Of a DNA stretch of 64,000 bases, positions 46,535 to 57,727 are shown one piece after another (the first letter of the stretch is position 1; each line of letters starts with the position of its first letter). Below the pieces are notes generated by a model that searched no databases, had not been told where the DNA came from, and worked only from the letters and a program-made list of their open reading frames with translations. The stretch is from contig OY756961.1 of assembly GCA_963580455.1 (NCBI GenBank), positions 17,279,001 through 17,343,000 of the forward strand. The letters are read 5' to 3'. Made by a program: the position numbers and the translations under genes. This DNA comes from Euonymus europaeus (lineage: Eukaryota; Streptophyta; Magnoliopsida; Celastrales; Celastraceae).

Positions 46535-47481
46535 CTTGCAAGAGAAGGGCTATGGAGAATGGTGGAACAGATAACCATTGAAGGAAACCAGGTAAGAGAA
46601 AATAGATCTCTTATCCTCTACGATTGCTTGAGTTTTTATATTGGGAAATTGTGTTCCAACTAAGTACATTATAAGTAAAACATAGCATTACAAAGAACTA
46701 ATCTACTCAATATGATCATTACAGAGCATTACCCAGGTCAGATTTGTTCGTTTTGGGACTTCAATATTCCTAATTAGATCAGCGTTAACCTCTCCTGTTT
46801 CTTGGAAATTTGGTTTTTGAAGCTGCCTCCATCATATCCCATGCTTCAGTTCCCTTTGCTGCATGTGATAAATTGTAATATTAATTCCATTTCCATTAAC
46901 TTGCATATGTCTTTTTCATGTGGCTGTCTTCTGCAGTTGTGGATAGATCCCCTCAAAGAGCAATGGGTTAGAATAGCTGCTCTTGATTTTTGCTTTCGTC
47001 TCTTGGATAATTTTGAATCACTACGGTTAGTATTACAATGCTGTGTCTTTGTTATTTTTCTTTGTTTGCCCCTGTTTGAGTGCTGAATTGATTACCCAGT
47101 TAGAATGTTATATGGGTCATTTTTGGGTTCATTGCTTCTCACAACCCAACTGTTATGTAATTTTTTTACTTCCTCTGTGTTTTTTCTTGCAGGTTCGGAT
47201 AGGTTTCTTAGGCAATGAGTTTTTTAAGAGTTTACTCCGATTTTCATACAGATGTTCCAGAGCGATTTTGTCTTTAGTGGAACAACATTCAGGTACGGCA
47301 GTGCTTGATGATTAAGTTTGTTGCTTTCTTGGTATATTAGCCATGAACGGTGTCGTACATGGCTTTGTTCGTCTTTTTATTGTGTTGTTCCTATTTATAA
47401 GATGAGGTACATGGATCTGGGTTACTAACTGGGGAGGAATTGAAAGAAGCGTGTGATGAATTTATAAGAAAGATGAAGTGA
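46535..47481 (+). pseudogene. Captured fragment of a multi-exon host gene
   Basis: Four exon-like blocks, each bounded by splice sites, appear in order: 46535-46591 (LAREGLWRMVEQITIEGNQ), 46937-47025 (LWIDPLKEQWVRIAALDFCF...), 47193-47292 (VRIGFLGNEFFKSLLRFSYR...), and 47402-47481 (DEVHGSGLLTGEELKEACDE..., then TGA). Exons 1 to 2 and 3 to 4 join in phase. The junction 2 to 3 is out by one base, suggesting decay or a misplaced site. It sits downstream of the RPA gene in the same direction, a common place for captured genes. I do not recognise the protein. It would be the C-terminal part of a soluble, helical protein. Confidence 0.6.
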
Positions 47482-49020
47482 TTAAATTTGTTTAAAGGCT
47501 ATTGCTTTTTGTTGATTTCTTCACTTTACGGACTGTGTAGTCTATTCCACCTTTTGTATGTCTGTGTTTCTTATTATCAACTGCTGCTCCTGAGGACCCC
47601 AGCTGATTTTTATACCCTCCATCTACTCTGAGGTTTCAACTTTGTATGCCATATTCTTAATTGTTATATTAATTAATTCGTAATTTGTCTTTCATTTGTT
47701 CTTGCTCTGTCAAAAACAAACCAGCACTGTTATTGGTACTGATGGAGTGTTTTACACGTATCTAGCTGCCGCATCTTTTTACCCCACCACTAATTGAAGA
47801 TTAGGGAGCAGACGACCAGTCTTAAAATAAAGGGTAAGTCCATTGTCCTGCAATCTTATATTTTGGTGATGTCTTTTGCACGGGTCATGCCAGAGGACAA
47901 GTTAGGAAAGTTAGTGCAAATGGCCATGTTTAAGATAGATTTTTCCAATTGCTTTTGAAATTTGGGCTTGGAATATTGTTCTTAATGATGTTCATTAATC
48001 TTCTGTTTTACGTGGCCATGGAAAAGCTTCACGCCATTTGAAAGTTGAAGCTGCTAAGAGTAATCCCATGTGTTCTAATAACCAAACCTTTTTCCTTGGC
48101 CAAGCTTTTAGTTTCAGTCCACGTGTGGGATACCTGCTGGATCTATTACTAATACGTATATTAGTTGAGTATATAAAATCTACTAGCCTGAGGTTGTAGG
48201 CTTGCAAAACAAATTATTTTCAACATGTAGATGCAGTCTTAGTTTGTTGTAACTGAAAAGAAATGGAAGACTTTTGATTCTTTGGCAAATTATAATCTGG
48301 GTAACTCCATTGTCCTGCAATCTTATATTTGGGGATTCAAACCTTCTCTGATTTCCGATGTTGTTTCGTTCTCTATTTTTGTGTACGCTATTATTTCACA
48401 ACTTTATGTGAAATTCGTATTTTTCTTAGCCTGGTAACTGCAGATGTAAAACCCACGAATACTCTGTCTAATAATTTGTAATGTTTAAATCGTTAATATG
48501 GGTAGATCTCTCTCTAACTCTAACTTGATAATTATAAGGGTAACATAGTAGATGAGAGAGAAAGAAGTTTTTGTCCATTCCATAGCCAAAAATGTAGACC
48601 TTGAAGTTGCTTAACTTGACAATAACTTGAAGTTGATTGCTATTCCTTTTTCGCCATTGTAGTGATTGTGTTTCACATATTGCACACTTGATCTTTCAGT
48701 ATGGCTACTGCAATCTTTTTCATCCACACCTTACTCCTTTCAGATGGCAGCAGGTATTGACTAGCAAATATAGTAGTCTTTGTGTGTTCCATTTGGAGCA
48801 TGTACAGTTTGTGTGTGTTTTATAGTAACAAACTCTAACGCTTTTGCTATCATAATAATTAAAATTGTTGTATGTAAATCAATTATGCTTACCTTTAAAA
48901 AGAAGAAATGTCCAAAGATGCGATATAAGAACTCTTTACGACTTTACTTAATATGCTAACTATTATTCATTGTCCGTTTGTATGACTTGCATTATCGCCT
49001 GAAGCATGTAAAAGAAGCAA
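47482..49020. other. Helitron 3' region, no gene recognised
   Basis: The string CATTGTCCTGCAATCTTATA occurs twice (47839 and 48308), with similar bases before it, marking a small internal duplication. Otherwise AT-rich and unassigned. Confidence 0.5.
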
Positions 49021-49029
49021 AATAGAGCA

Positions 49030-49059
49030 CCCGATCGCATCGCGGGGGCCAAAAGCTAG
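49030..49059 (+). repeat. Helitron 3' terminal hairpin and CTAG end
   Basis: CCC-GAT-CGC-ATC-GC-GGG can fold as a stem with a three-base loop and a two-base bulge (49030-49046). GGCCAAAAG and the terminal CTAG follow at 49056-49059. The T at 49060 is the right half of the target. Confidence 0.8.
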
Positions 49060-49082
49060 TTTTATATACAAGTCAAACTGTC

Positions 49083-49222
49083 TTTTCTGTCCATTGTTCA
49101 TAGGATGCATAATGAAGTACGACGACAAGTAAGTGATATATATAGATACACATTAATCTAATTAGCAAAAATGATATGAGGCGGTGTATTCTTGGAGCTC
49201 TTTAAATTTTAAGAAAATATTT
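49083..49222 (-). repeat. Dispersed repeat R, fragment, inverted
   Basis: The complement of this stretch matches the AGAGCTCCAAGAATACACC...ACTTGTCGTC part of the R copies at 2512-2600 and 21900-21980. Homology stops at about 49222, just before the WRKY exon. Confidence 0.7.
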
Positions 49223-49238
49223 TAATAAACTTTAAAGA

Positions 49239-49372
49239 ATGAGTGGAGCTTACAGATCCATTCGTGAGCCAAGAGTCATGGTCCAGACAACCAGCGAGGT
49301 GGATATCTTTGGTGATGGTTATAGCTGGCGCAAGTATGTACATAAAGCTGTGAAAGGAAATCTAATCCTTAG
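49239..49372 (+). pseudogene. WRKY transcription-factor exon fragment (group I C-terminal domain)
   Basis: The translation [20 protein letters not shown] followed by [13 protein letters not shown] matches the exon encoding the start of the C-terminal WRKY domain of group I factors. That exon normally ends right after the KGNPxPR segment, at an R-type intron, and here the frame ends at CTTAG|GTTTATG (49372). The signature heptapeptide is WRKYVHK where the family has WRKYGQK, and the following NPxPR is NLILR. The Cys/His zinc-binding part, on the next exon, is not present downstream, where a LINE follows. WRKY proteins bind W-boxes in promoters. This is a relict and not a working gene. Confidence 0.88.
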
Positions 49373-49720
49373 GTTTATGATCTTTTGTTTTTTCTTCCTA
49401 TTATTCCATTCTCAAAATACATATCTCATTATACGCTCTATTTTACTTCACTTGAGATTTTTTCCCTTCTGGAAAACTATCAAATAGTTCTTTGTAGAAA
49501 AGTAATTCCACTCCAAATATAGTCTCTTTTTGCATATAGGTTTAATTAGGGCTTTCATCTCCTATATTTTGTTTATAATGATTAAGGATTTGGTGTGTGT
49601 TTAATGTATTATATGACTATTTTATTTGCGATCTTCTTTCTAAATTGGAATCGATTGTGGTGAGGCACTGACTCTTCTGGATTGTAATTGTCAGCTTGCC
49701 TAGATCGAGCCAATGGAAAG
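49373..49720. other. Intron-like sequence between WRKY exon and LINE
   Basis: AT-rich with no second WRKY exon. Ends at the T-run that marks the LINE 3' end. Confidence 0.5.
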
Positions 49721-51337
49721 TTTTTTTTTTTTGATAAAACGGCAAGTTGAAACCAAAACATAGATTGACACATAACACAAACATACCTAAAATTTAAAAC
49801 CACATCACCATATCCGACTGCCTACCGACCCCATTCTTGGCCAGCAAATCAGTCACTGAATTCACCTCCCTTGGAATATGCTTTATGCAAATACTTTCCA
49901 TCTGCAGCTTTACGGCATCAATTGAGTTTGAAATTCGTCTGTACTTCCAAGGACTATCTTCACCACCAACTGACCAAGTAAAAGCACTCTTAGAATCTGT
50001 TTCAATGATAATTTTCCTATGAAAGTTTCCTGCATTCCCCATCGAATCAAGTGATAAAACCATGGTCTTCAATATTGCTTTGAACTCTGCCTCATTGGAG
50101 TCAGTAATACCAATACTACAAGAAAACACACAAATATATGACCCTGAGTCATCTCTCAGAACTCCTCCTATTTCAGCTACACCAGGAGAACCTAATGCCG
50201 AACCGTCAACGTTCCGTTTGAAGAATCCAGCAGGCGGTTTAGACCACTGCATGTTTCTGGCCGGCACCAACTGCTTAACAATCTTCCAGGATTTCACTAC
50301 ATCAGATGTTTGCTCAAGCTGCCAGCTAGGATACGGGAATTTAGTATCCAGGTAGCTTAACCAACAATACAATCTTGAGAAGATCAATGAAGGAATTGAC
50401 TGCCAATCAACGATAATATTTTTGAAAATTAAATCATTTCGCACCTTCCAAATTGTCCATACTGTGACGTAAAAGAGCATCTCCCATACTTGTTTTTGCA
50501 GCCCACCTTTCACTGAAGAGCTCCATTGCTGAAACAGGTCCCAAATGTTGCTCGGTTGACACCAACAAACCCCCCACCATTGCATGAGATGATACCATAT
50601 AGAAGCCGGGCCGAAGCAATGACAAAACAAATGATTGATATTCTCTGGAGAGTTTGAGCAAAATGGACATATATTATCAACATGTTGTATCACTCCAATG
50701 GCAGCCAGTCTATCTCTCGAATTAATTTTTTGTTGAAGTAGGAGCCATGTGAATATCTCTACTCGGGCCGGGATGAAGCCTTTCCACACCTCAGCTAGGT
50801 CAGAGCCACCATTTATTTGAGCTGAAAAGGAAATTAGCTTGTCATATAGAGATTTTACCGAGAAATTCCCTTTGAGTGTGTAAGTCCACACCAATTTGTC
50901 AGGCTTTGCAGGGCAGAAAACTATAGAATTTATATGTTGCATCAATAGATCAACTGACTGTTGTTCCCATATAAATAATCTTCGCCTCCATCTGAGTCTC
51001 CATTCCCACCTGTTTGCAATCCATTCACCCATGTCAGATATAACCTCATTTTTTTGTAGAGAGATATTGAACAATCTACCAAACATTGAAGAGAGAGGTG
51101 AATCTCCAGCCCATTTATCCAACCAGAAAAAAATACGACTACCATCACCAACCATGCTCTTGAAACCATTATTCGAGGCACTCTTTAGAATATGTTCATG
51201 AGCCACAAAAGGGTCATGTATATTTTTCCATATCAGGGACGAATTGGAAGCTGCTGGGATGGCATTTAAAGTAGTTTCAGGTCTCCCATATTTTAGCTCT
51301 GTGTATCTTTGGATTAAATTTCCTATATTCAGTTAAT
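49721..51337 (-). mobile_element. 5'-truncated LINE (L1-type) fragment
   Basis: A run of 12 T (49721-49732) is the complement of a poly(A) tail. Only the C-terminal part of ORF2 remains upstream of it. 5' truncation is typical of target-primed reverse transcription. A flanking duplication was not identified by eye. Confidence 0.88.
49794..51332 (-). pseudogene. LINE ORF2 C-terminus: zf-RVT and RNase H
   Basis: The minus-strand frame is open from 51332 to 49794, about 512 codons; the first ATG is at 51206. It begins in the post-RT region (QRYTELKYGRPETT) and continues with GDGSRIFFWLDKWAG. The zf-RVT motif is CPFCSNSPENINHLFCHC (about 50611-50664). A plant-type RNase H (RVT_3) follows: NVDGSALGSPG, NEAEFKAI, IETDSKSA and VNSVTDLLAKNG supply the D-E-D-D acids. 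The endonuclease and the catalytic RT core are absent through 5' truncation, so the fragment cannot move, although its remaining frame is undamaged. Confidence 0.9.
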
Positions 51338-52524
51338 ATATTTTGTTTAGTTCTCACTCAGTTGGATAATTTATCTTTGCTCGTTCAGAAAATGCAGTTG
51401 CAGAACTGATGTGAAAATATATTTTGATGAAAGAGCCTCTTTTGGCTGAGGACTGTTGCTTGTGGGATTTAGCATGCGGTTTTATTTGGAGCATTACATT
51501 AATAGGTCTCTCCTTGTAAACTTATACACCACTAAATCTATGACCAAATCAAATATACCAATAGATTCATTGAGTTTACTTAGACTATTTAAAATACCTT
51601 TCTACAATTGTATAAGAAACATGTGATTTTGCACGTGAACATACACACTAAAATAATTACGAAATTAAATCCTAGGCATGCATACTAATTCAACTAATAT
51701 TTACACTATTTTTCACTATTTTTTACTATATTATTACATTATTTGGGAAATGTCTAGAAATAGAAACGTAAATGTATGCAAGTCTTCATAAATTTGGGAC
51801 TCAGGTTTTGACTTAAACAAGTTGTACACGCGCTTGGCGCGGCTAGCAATTTTTTATTATATATTTATGGTTGCATTTACAAATAGTAGTTAATTAATTC
51901 TATTCGACGCGCACTTCATGTGTCATGATATTCGTAGCTTGTTTTATTAATACCTTTCAAATTGCATGCACTTCAACATGCTCTCTACTTTTTTACTAAT
52001 TTCTTTTGCAAAAAGGATATGGAGTTAGCATGATCTATATATTATGCTGACCAAACTGATACTGTACAATGTAAAAATTAAAACATCATGATTCTCCTGT
52101 ATTCTACATGCACGCCAACATGTTCTCTAATGGCTTTTCTTTTCCTGCATTGACATCTACTGATCTACAACACCTTTGCCTACGTTGACAGAGATGCTTT
52201 TGTCTTCTGCATAGTCTGTCATTTCACCAAAATTAATTAAATGAGCTCAATCAATGGAATTTTTGTAACTAAATGTGGGGAACAAGATATATGTCACTAA
52301 AAAAATTAATTTTCTTTTATCTTGTCAAAACAAATCTTTGATTCTTCTATTTCTTATCATGATTTTTTTTAATAATCATCTAAAACAGTGAACAGTGTGA
52401 TAAATGAAAGTCTGATTTGGTGAAACAAAAAAAAACTTATCAATTATTAGATGCTAACTTTTACGTCTTTGAGCTTTGACAATGCATAAAGATAATGACG
52501 AGTAGCCAATTGCTGGAGACACAC
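51338..52524. other. No gene; contains dispersed 120-bp repeat
   Basis: 51645-51755 is the second copy of the repeat at 14765-14885. The remainder is AT-rich and unassigned. Confidence 0.6.
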
Positions 52525-54016
52525 TGTCATGCCCCAGCCCAGAATTCACGCACTGAGCCGGAAGCGTCACTTTAGACATGTACACCGTCACTAAGAACCT
52601 CACCACACGTCATCCTAACCCCAGATTCTAACAAAAATCTAGCAGCATCTCCCTGTATATCAGAGGATGCCAACCTAGTCACATATCACATCATCTATGA
52701 AACATAATCAATAAGAATTTCGCAGCCTAGCAGGGCCTCTGGCTATCTAACGACAATCACATTCTAGGCAAGACATTAGGCCTCCTAATCACATGCAAAT
52801 AATATGCAAAACATAATCACATAAATATCATTAACAAATACTATCAAATGGCATACACTCCCGACCATCCTCGTAGTTCCGGTGCAACTACAATGTAGGT
52901 CCAAATATTTCATGTGAAAGAAGTATATATATATATAAACAACCCTATATAAATACGTAACTACATGATGCATGAACGAGTATTATCGTACCCAACAAAT
53001 GATTAAGCATTAATAAGGTATGCAATTAATTAATAACCAACAAAGAGGGTTTGTTTCCTAAGGAACAATTTAGGCAATAACACAAAAAAAAATGATGACC
53101 AATGAAGAGATACAATAGTTGTTTAGAAAACAAATAATACGATAGAAAATGTGGTAAGAATCCCTACCTCGAATCCAAGCTATGATAAACTACAATTTTC
53201 CGAATATTAGGGTTTGAGTTTCCAAACATATCATATAGAAAATTTATCACCCATTCCCGAAAATTAATTCCCAACAATCACAAAAAACATAAACCAAACT
53301 AACAAATCAAGGAAAATGACCTCTCTCACTCTAGAAAACCTAAATATATCAAAAGCAAGCCTTCAAGCTTTCAATCCACCAAATCATCAACCAGCTTAAT
53401 ATATAACATCATAAATTGACTCAAATCAACCTATATAGTCATTCTAAAACATCCATTTGAAGTTCCAAGCAAAATTACATAAACCCTAGTTTTATGGCAA
53501 AACTAGAAACTTACCTCAAATCTTCCAACTTTGTGAAATCCTTCTTGAATCTTGTTCTAATCTTCAATCCAAGACTTAATCCTTGCAAATCTCACAAAAA
53601 TCTCTCTTTCTCTCTCTATTTTTTTCTCTCTAGAACTTGGACCTTCACGAAAAATATAAGTTCTGGTTCGCGAAAGTCTATTTTTCAGCTCGGGTTGCGC
53701 CTAGGCGCTCTGGACCTTAAGTTCCACTTGGAACTCTCTATCTTGGGCGCTCTCCTGGGTGTGCACAGAAAAGTGCGCCCAGGCAGATTGCTCCTAGGTG
53801 CATTTCCACAACTCTTTATCTTGGGTGCATTTCCTTGGAGCACCTAGGCACTCTTTGGTGCACCGAGTATAGTTTAAACTCATCTTGGTTTCTCCTTATC
53901 CCGCCTAGGTGTAATTCCTTTCGTCTAGGCCCCCCTGTCTACACATTAAACACCAAAACACATATTTTTCTAACTTCCTGCCATTTCTAAGTTCATATTT
54001 GGGATAGGTCATCACA
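52525..54016 (-). mobile_element. LTR of the TGTRATACCCC family, minus orientation
   Basis: The plus strand starts TGTCATGCCCCAGCCCAGAA, the complement of a ...GGGGCATGACA LTR end. It ends ...TTTGGGATAGGTCATCACA, the complement of TGTGATGACCTATCCCAAA. Both ends match the pattern of 57728-59857. At 53697-53708 it contains GCGCCTAGGCGC and nearby variants. No matching target duplication is seen (CACAC left, AATTC right), so it may be rearranged or truncated. Confidence 0.6.
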
Positions 54017-54624
54017 AATTCCTCACATTTGAAGTACATACTTGGGTACAGAAGATCACTGATCGCTTTGAGCATGGGAGTGTTAGGTAGCAAAAAGTTC
54101 GAATACTATTGAGAAGGTAGGGCACCATGGCTGGCACCCAGCACAAACTACAGCAGGAATACATATAAACCTATGTTAGCTAACAAATACAAATTGTGCA
54201 ACATTAGAAAAGCACCAGAGAAGAACACAAAACTCTTTGAGGAAGAAGATGCGCATAGTGTGAGAAGCTTATAGTAAAGTAGGCAACAACGTGTATGAGA
54301 TGAGACTTCATATTTAGATCTTGAGCTTGATGTGATGTGGTACATCATTTGTTTTTGTATATTATTTGTTTCTTTTGATATATATTTGGCAACACGTCAT
54401 GGCTCTAGGTTGTGTGTTTAGATAAACCAATAAATGGAGACAAAAAATCAAACATTAACCCTTAAATCCTATGTAGATACTTGAGATTAATTACCAATGG
54501 ATCTTGATAAGATATGTTTTGATTTCTACGATTCTAAACACTGAATTATATTTACTAGATACTCATAACACAAAACTCATTGATATTGCAATTGGACACT
54601 GAAATGTTACGTCTACAAACTAGA
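54017..54624. other. No gene recognised
   Basis: AT-rich sequence between the minus-strand LTR and the CACTA terminus. No supported frame. Confidence 0.5.
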
Positions 54625-54872
54625 CGCTACAAGAAAAAAGCTAATTACTGACCGAAATTTTCCGTCGGTAATTTGTGACAGATTTTCGACAGATTGGCGA
54701 TGGAAGTTGTGAAACCCCGATCCAAAATTTTGTGAATTTTTGATGTTTAAACAAATGGGTGAAAACTGGACTAGGCGCACAAGGTGGGCGCCTAGGTGCT
54801 GCGCTTAGTCCAGTGAGTGAGAGGCAAGGAGGGAGACCATAAGAAGAGAAACTGGACTGGATGCACCTCGGG

Positions 54873-55136
54873 GCGCCTAGGCGCAGCGCCCAGTCCAGCA
54901 AGCATTAGATGGGCGCAGAATATTGAGAATTTAAACTAGACCGAGCGCACTTCAGGGCGCCTAGGCGCTGCGCCCAGTCCAGTGGGAGAGGGGAAGTGGA
55001 GTAGGCGCAGAGGCGCCTAGGCGCACCTCGCCTGGGTGTGAAAACCCTGTACGTCCAGGATGGCGCCCAGAGCAGCTCGCCTGGGAAAGCTCTTGTGGGC
55101 CAGAGAGCCTAGGCGCTCGAGGTAGCGCCTAGGCGC
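54873..55136. repeat. Cluster of GCGCCTAGGCGC palindromes
   Basis: Perfect 12-bp palindromes lie at 54873-54884, 54957-54968, 55013-55024 and 55125-55136, with one- or two-mismatch forms near 54788 and 55107. Each is embedded in CAGTCCAG-like or CGCCC repeats. Confidence 0.92.
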
Positions 55137-55608
55137 AACCCGTGTTTCATATATTGAATCGCGAAGTTGTTTTTCATTGCTTCTGGAGTGGTCCGAATCC
55201 TAGAGAGAGAGAGAGAAGATTCTAGAGAGAGAAGTGTGTTTGAAGTGATTCTTGGAGATTGAAGCTTGGTTTTGGAGATTTAGAGAGGATTCAAGGAAGA
55301 TTCAAGCTTTGGAGGTAAGATTTCTTGATTTTCTATATTCTAGGGTTTCGAGTAGATCTTGTTAGTTTTGTTTGGAGTTGGTTCCTATGGTTTAGATATG
55401 TTAATCTTAGGTCATATGTGGTTGTATATGTAGGTTTGATTCTCGTTTGAGATTTGAGTTCCATAAGGTTGAGGTTTGGGGGTTGGAGAGGAACCTAGAG
55501 AGAGAAAGTAAGTTTTCTCAATTTAGTTGTTTAATTCATATTGGTTATGATATGTTGAGTTGTTTTGAATGATTAAATGAGTATGACATTGTGTAAATTT
55601 TTAGGTTT

Positions 55609-56200
55609 GGTGAAAAGGGGTTTAAAACCCTAATTGTGAGATTTTTGGTGAATTGCTCAACACGAGGTAGGGGATTTCCAACATTTCTTTCTATCGTTCG
55701 TTCTCAATATTTTAAAGAGCGTTTCGATTCCTCATTGGTCATTTTAAATATGTTTCCGCCTTAATTGCTTCTAAGGGAAAACGAACCTTGCTTGTTGAAC
55801 ATTGTTAACTCTTGATGTTGCATGACCCGATTGTGTGTGTTCCATCACCTATGGGCACGATGTGATTTCCGTTCATGCATCATGGTAGTTATGTATATAT
55901 ATGGTGAAAGGGGGTTTAAACCCTAATTGTGAGATTTTTGGTGAATTGCTCAACACGAGGTAGGGGATTTCCAACATTTCTTTCTATCGTTCGTTCTCAA
56001 TATTTTAAAGAGCGTTTCGATTCCTCATTGGTCATTTTATTTATGTTTCCGCCTTAATTGCTTCTAAGGGGAAACGAACCTTGCTTGTGGAACATTGTTA
56101 ATTCTTGATGTTGCATGACCCAATTGTGTGTGTTCCATCACCTATGGGCACGATGTAATTTCCGTTCATGCATCATGGTAGTTATGTATATATATATATA
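55609..56200 (+). repeat. 294-bp tandem duplication within the solo LTR
   Basis: Units 55609-55902 and 55903-about 56196 differ by few substitutions (for example CCCGATTG against CCCAATTG). They end in a TATATA run of different length. Confidence 0.92.
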
Positions 56201-57727
56201 TATGTAGGATGTTCATATATATATCTTTCGGCACGTCATGGCATAAATGCATTAGAATTGCATTGGGGACCGGGTATGGACTCGGGGCTCCTTAGGATTC
56301 TTGAAAGCTACTTGGAGACATGACGAGGTGATGAGAGTTACCACCAAGTCATGTGAACTCCATGTAGGGTAACACACTAGAGGTACGGTTAATGAGGGAC
56401 CTTGCCTGGAATGGCGCGGGCGTGATAGGTTCACGCAGCCGGGTAATCCAAGAGCGTTTGAGGTTAGGGAGCTTGCTCCTATTCAATATTACATGGATAG
56501 TTGGCCATGATATTGATGAGTTGATGTGGTGAGCTTGCTCACGTTCGATATTACATGGGACGAGCCATGGTATCGATGAGGTTTGCTCATTGAGGGGATT
56601 GTCCGGATTGATGTTCTATGTGATTGTTGAGTATACGTGCATGTGGTAGATTTCATATTGTTGCATAACCTATTGTTCTGATTCGCCCTTTATACGTTTT
56701 ATACTCTTAACCCTATTGAGCTTCTTGCTCACTCTCTACTTTTTATTCCTTCCCACAGGAGATACTGGTGCAGGTACCGGTGGAGCGGATCAGTGAGAGC
56801 GGGATGTGACATGGATGGCCCTAGGTAGGATGTGGGTGTTAGAGATGTACTCTAGCACGTATTATGTTTATGATGTATTGATGTTGTTCATAATGTTGTT
56901 ATAACCGATTGGCACCAGAGGGTGTATGCATGATGTATGCTAAGTATTGATTTTATGGTTATATGATATTATGAATTTGTTGATGTGTTTATTACTATCA
57001 GTTTGTGCATGCCGGTAGTGGATGGCCTGAGGCCCCTAGAATCAGGATTGCATGTGTTTGAGGCCTGAGGCCTAGCTAGGTTGCTAGTGTGATGGATTGA
57101 ATTTATGCTGCGTGTTTCTGATGCAGGCAGGGACTCTCCGATAAACGGGGAGATGCCGTCGGATTTTCGGTCTGCCGGATGATCGCACTAGTGGCGTGCT
57201 CGGATTGGGGCATCACAGAAGTCTACTTTCAAATTTTGCGGACGGTTTACTGACCGATTCTCGACGAATATATTGCCGACGAATTTTTTCGTCGATATTA
57301 TTTGGCACCAGTTCTGTCGCGAAATTTGCCGACGGTTTGTTCGTAGCTATTTACCGACGGAAAAATATTCCGTCGGTAAAAGTTTCAACCTTTATTTTCA
57401 AATTTTTTAAATGTTTGATTTTTTCCGACCGAATTTTTTCCGTCGGTAATATATAATTTTAATTACGAAAATATATATTTTTAATTACAAAAATATATTT
57501 TTAATTATTTTTATTTTGCCGACGGAATTAATCCATTGGCAAATGAACTAAAAAGTTAAAAAAAACCCTAATATGTTTCTTTCTCGTCACTTGCAATAGT
57601 CTCTTCTCCCCCTTTCAGTCTCTCACGCCTTCGTCCTTCATCGTCACTGTGCTTCTTCCTCTCTTCCCACCATCGTCTGCGACGACTTCCAACATCTTCG
57701 CCTTGCCATCTCCTCCAGGGTTGCCGA

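Larger units (their letters stand above)
31233..49059 (+). mobile_element. Large autonomous-type Helitron (about 17.8 kb)
   Basis: The 5' end TCTATCTATTACTTATATAT follows an A. The 3' end is a GC-rich hairpin (49030-49046) followed after nine bases by CTAG (49056-49059) and then a T. TC...CTRR ends, a 3' hairpin and A/T insertion without duplication define Helitrons. Inside are a Rep-helicase gene, an RPA-like gene with introns, a captured multi-exon gene fragment and long intron-like or unassigned stretches. The 6.5 kb before the Rep gene is unusually long for the family. It may hold introns, captured DNA or nested insertions. Ends were assigned by eye and not by alignment to a second copy. 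Confidence 0.8.
54708..57217 (+). mobile_element. Solo LTR with 5-bp duplication, nested in the CACTA element
   Basis: 2510 bp, starts TGTGAAACCCCGATCCAAAA and ends CGGATTGGGGCATCACA. A perfect GAAGT duplication flanks it (54703-54707 and 57218-57222). The first 450 bp hold four perfect GCGCCTAGGCGC palindromes. An internal 294-bp tandem duplication accounts for part of the length. The 3' part (CTTGCTCACTCTCTACTTTT, GGAGATACTGGTGCAGGTAC, GATAAACGGGGAGATGCCG) parallels the LTR at 57728-59857, so it belongs to the same broad lineage. Confidence 0.92.
54625..57727 (+). mobile_element. CACTA element, interrupted by a solo LTR and cut by a Gypsy element
   Basis: The terminus CGCTACAAGAAAAAAGC (54625) is one base off the CACTACAAGAAA consensus. 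Subterminal CCGTCGGTAA/TTACCGACGG units follow at once (54655-54700). After the solo LTR they resume at 57235-57540 (TTACCGACGGAAAAATATTC). The Gypsy element begins at 57728, so the other terminus lies outside the window or is lost. No transposase is visible. 57590-57727 is CT-rich. Confidence 0.72.

Noticed and set aside
56252..56434. 60-codon minus frame
   Set aside because: It lies inside the solo LTR and is antisense to its conserved part.
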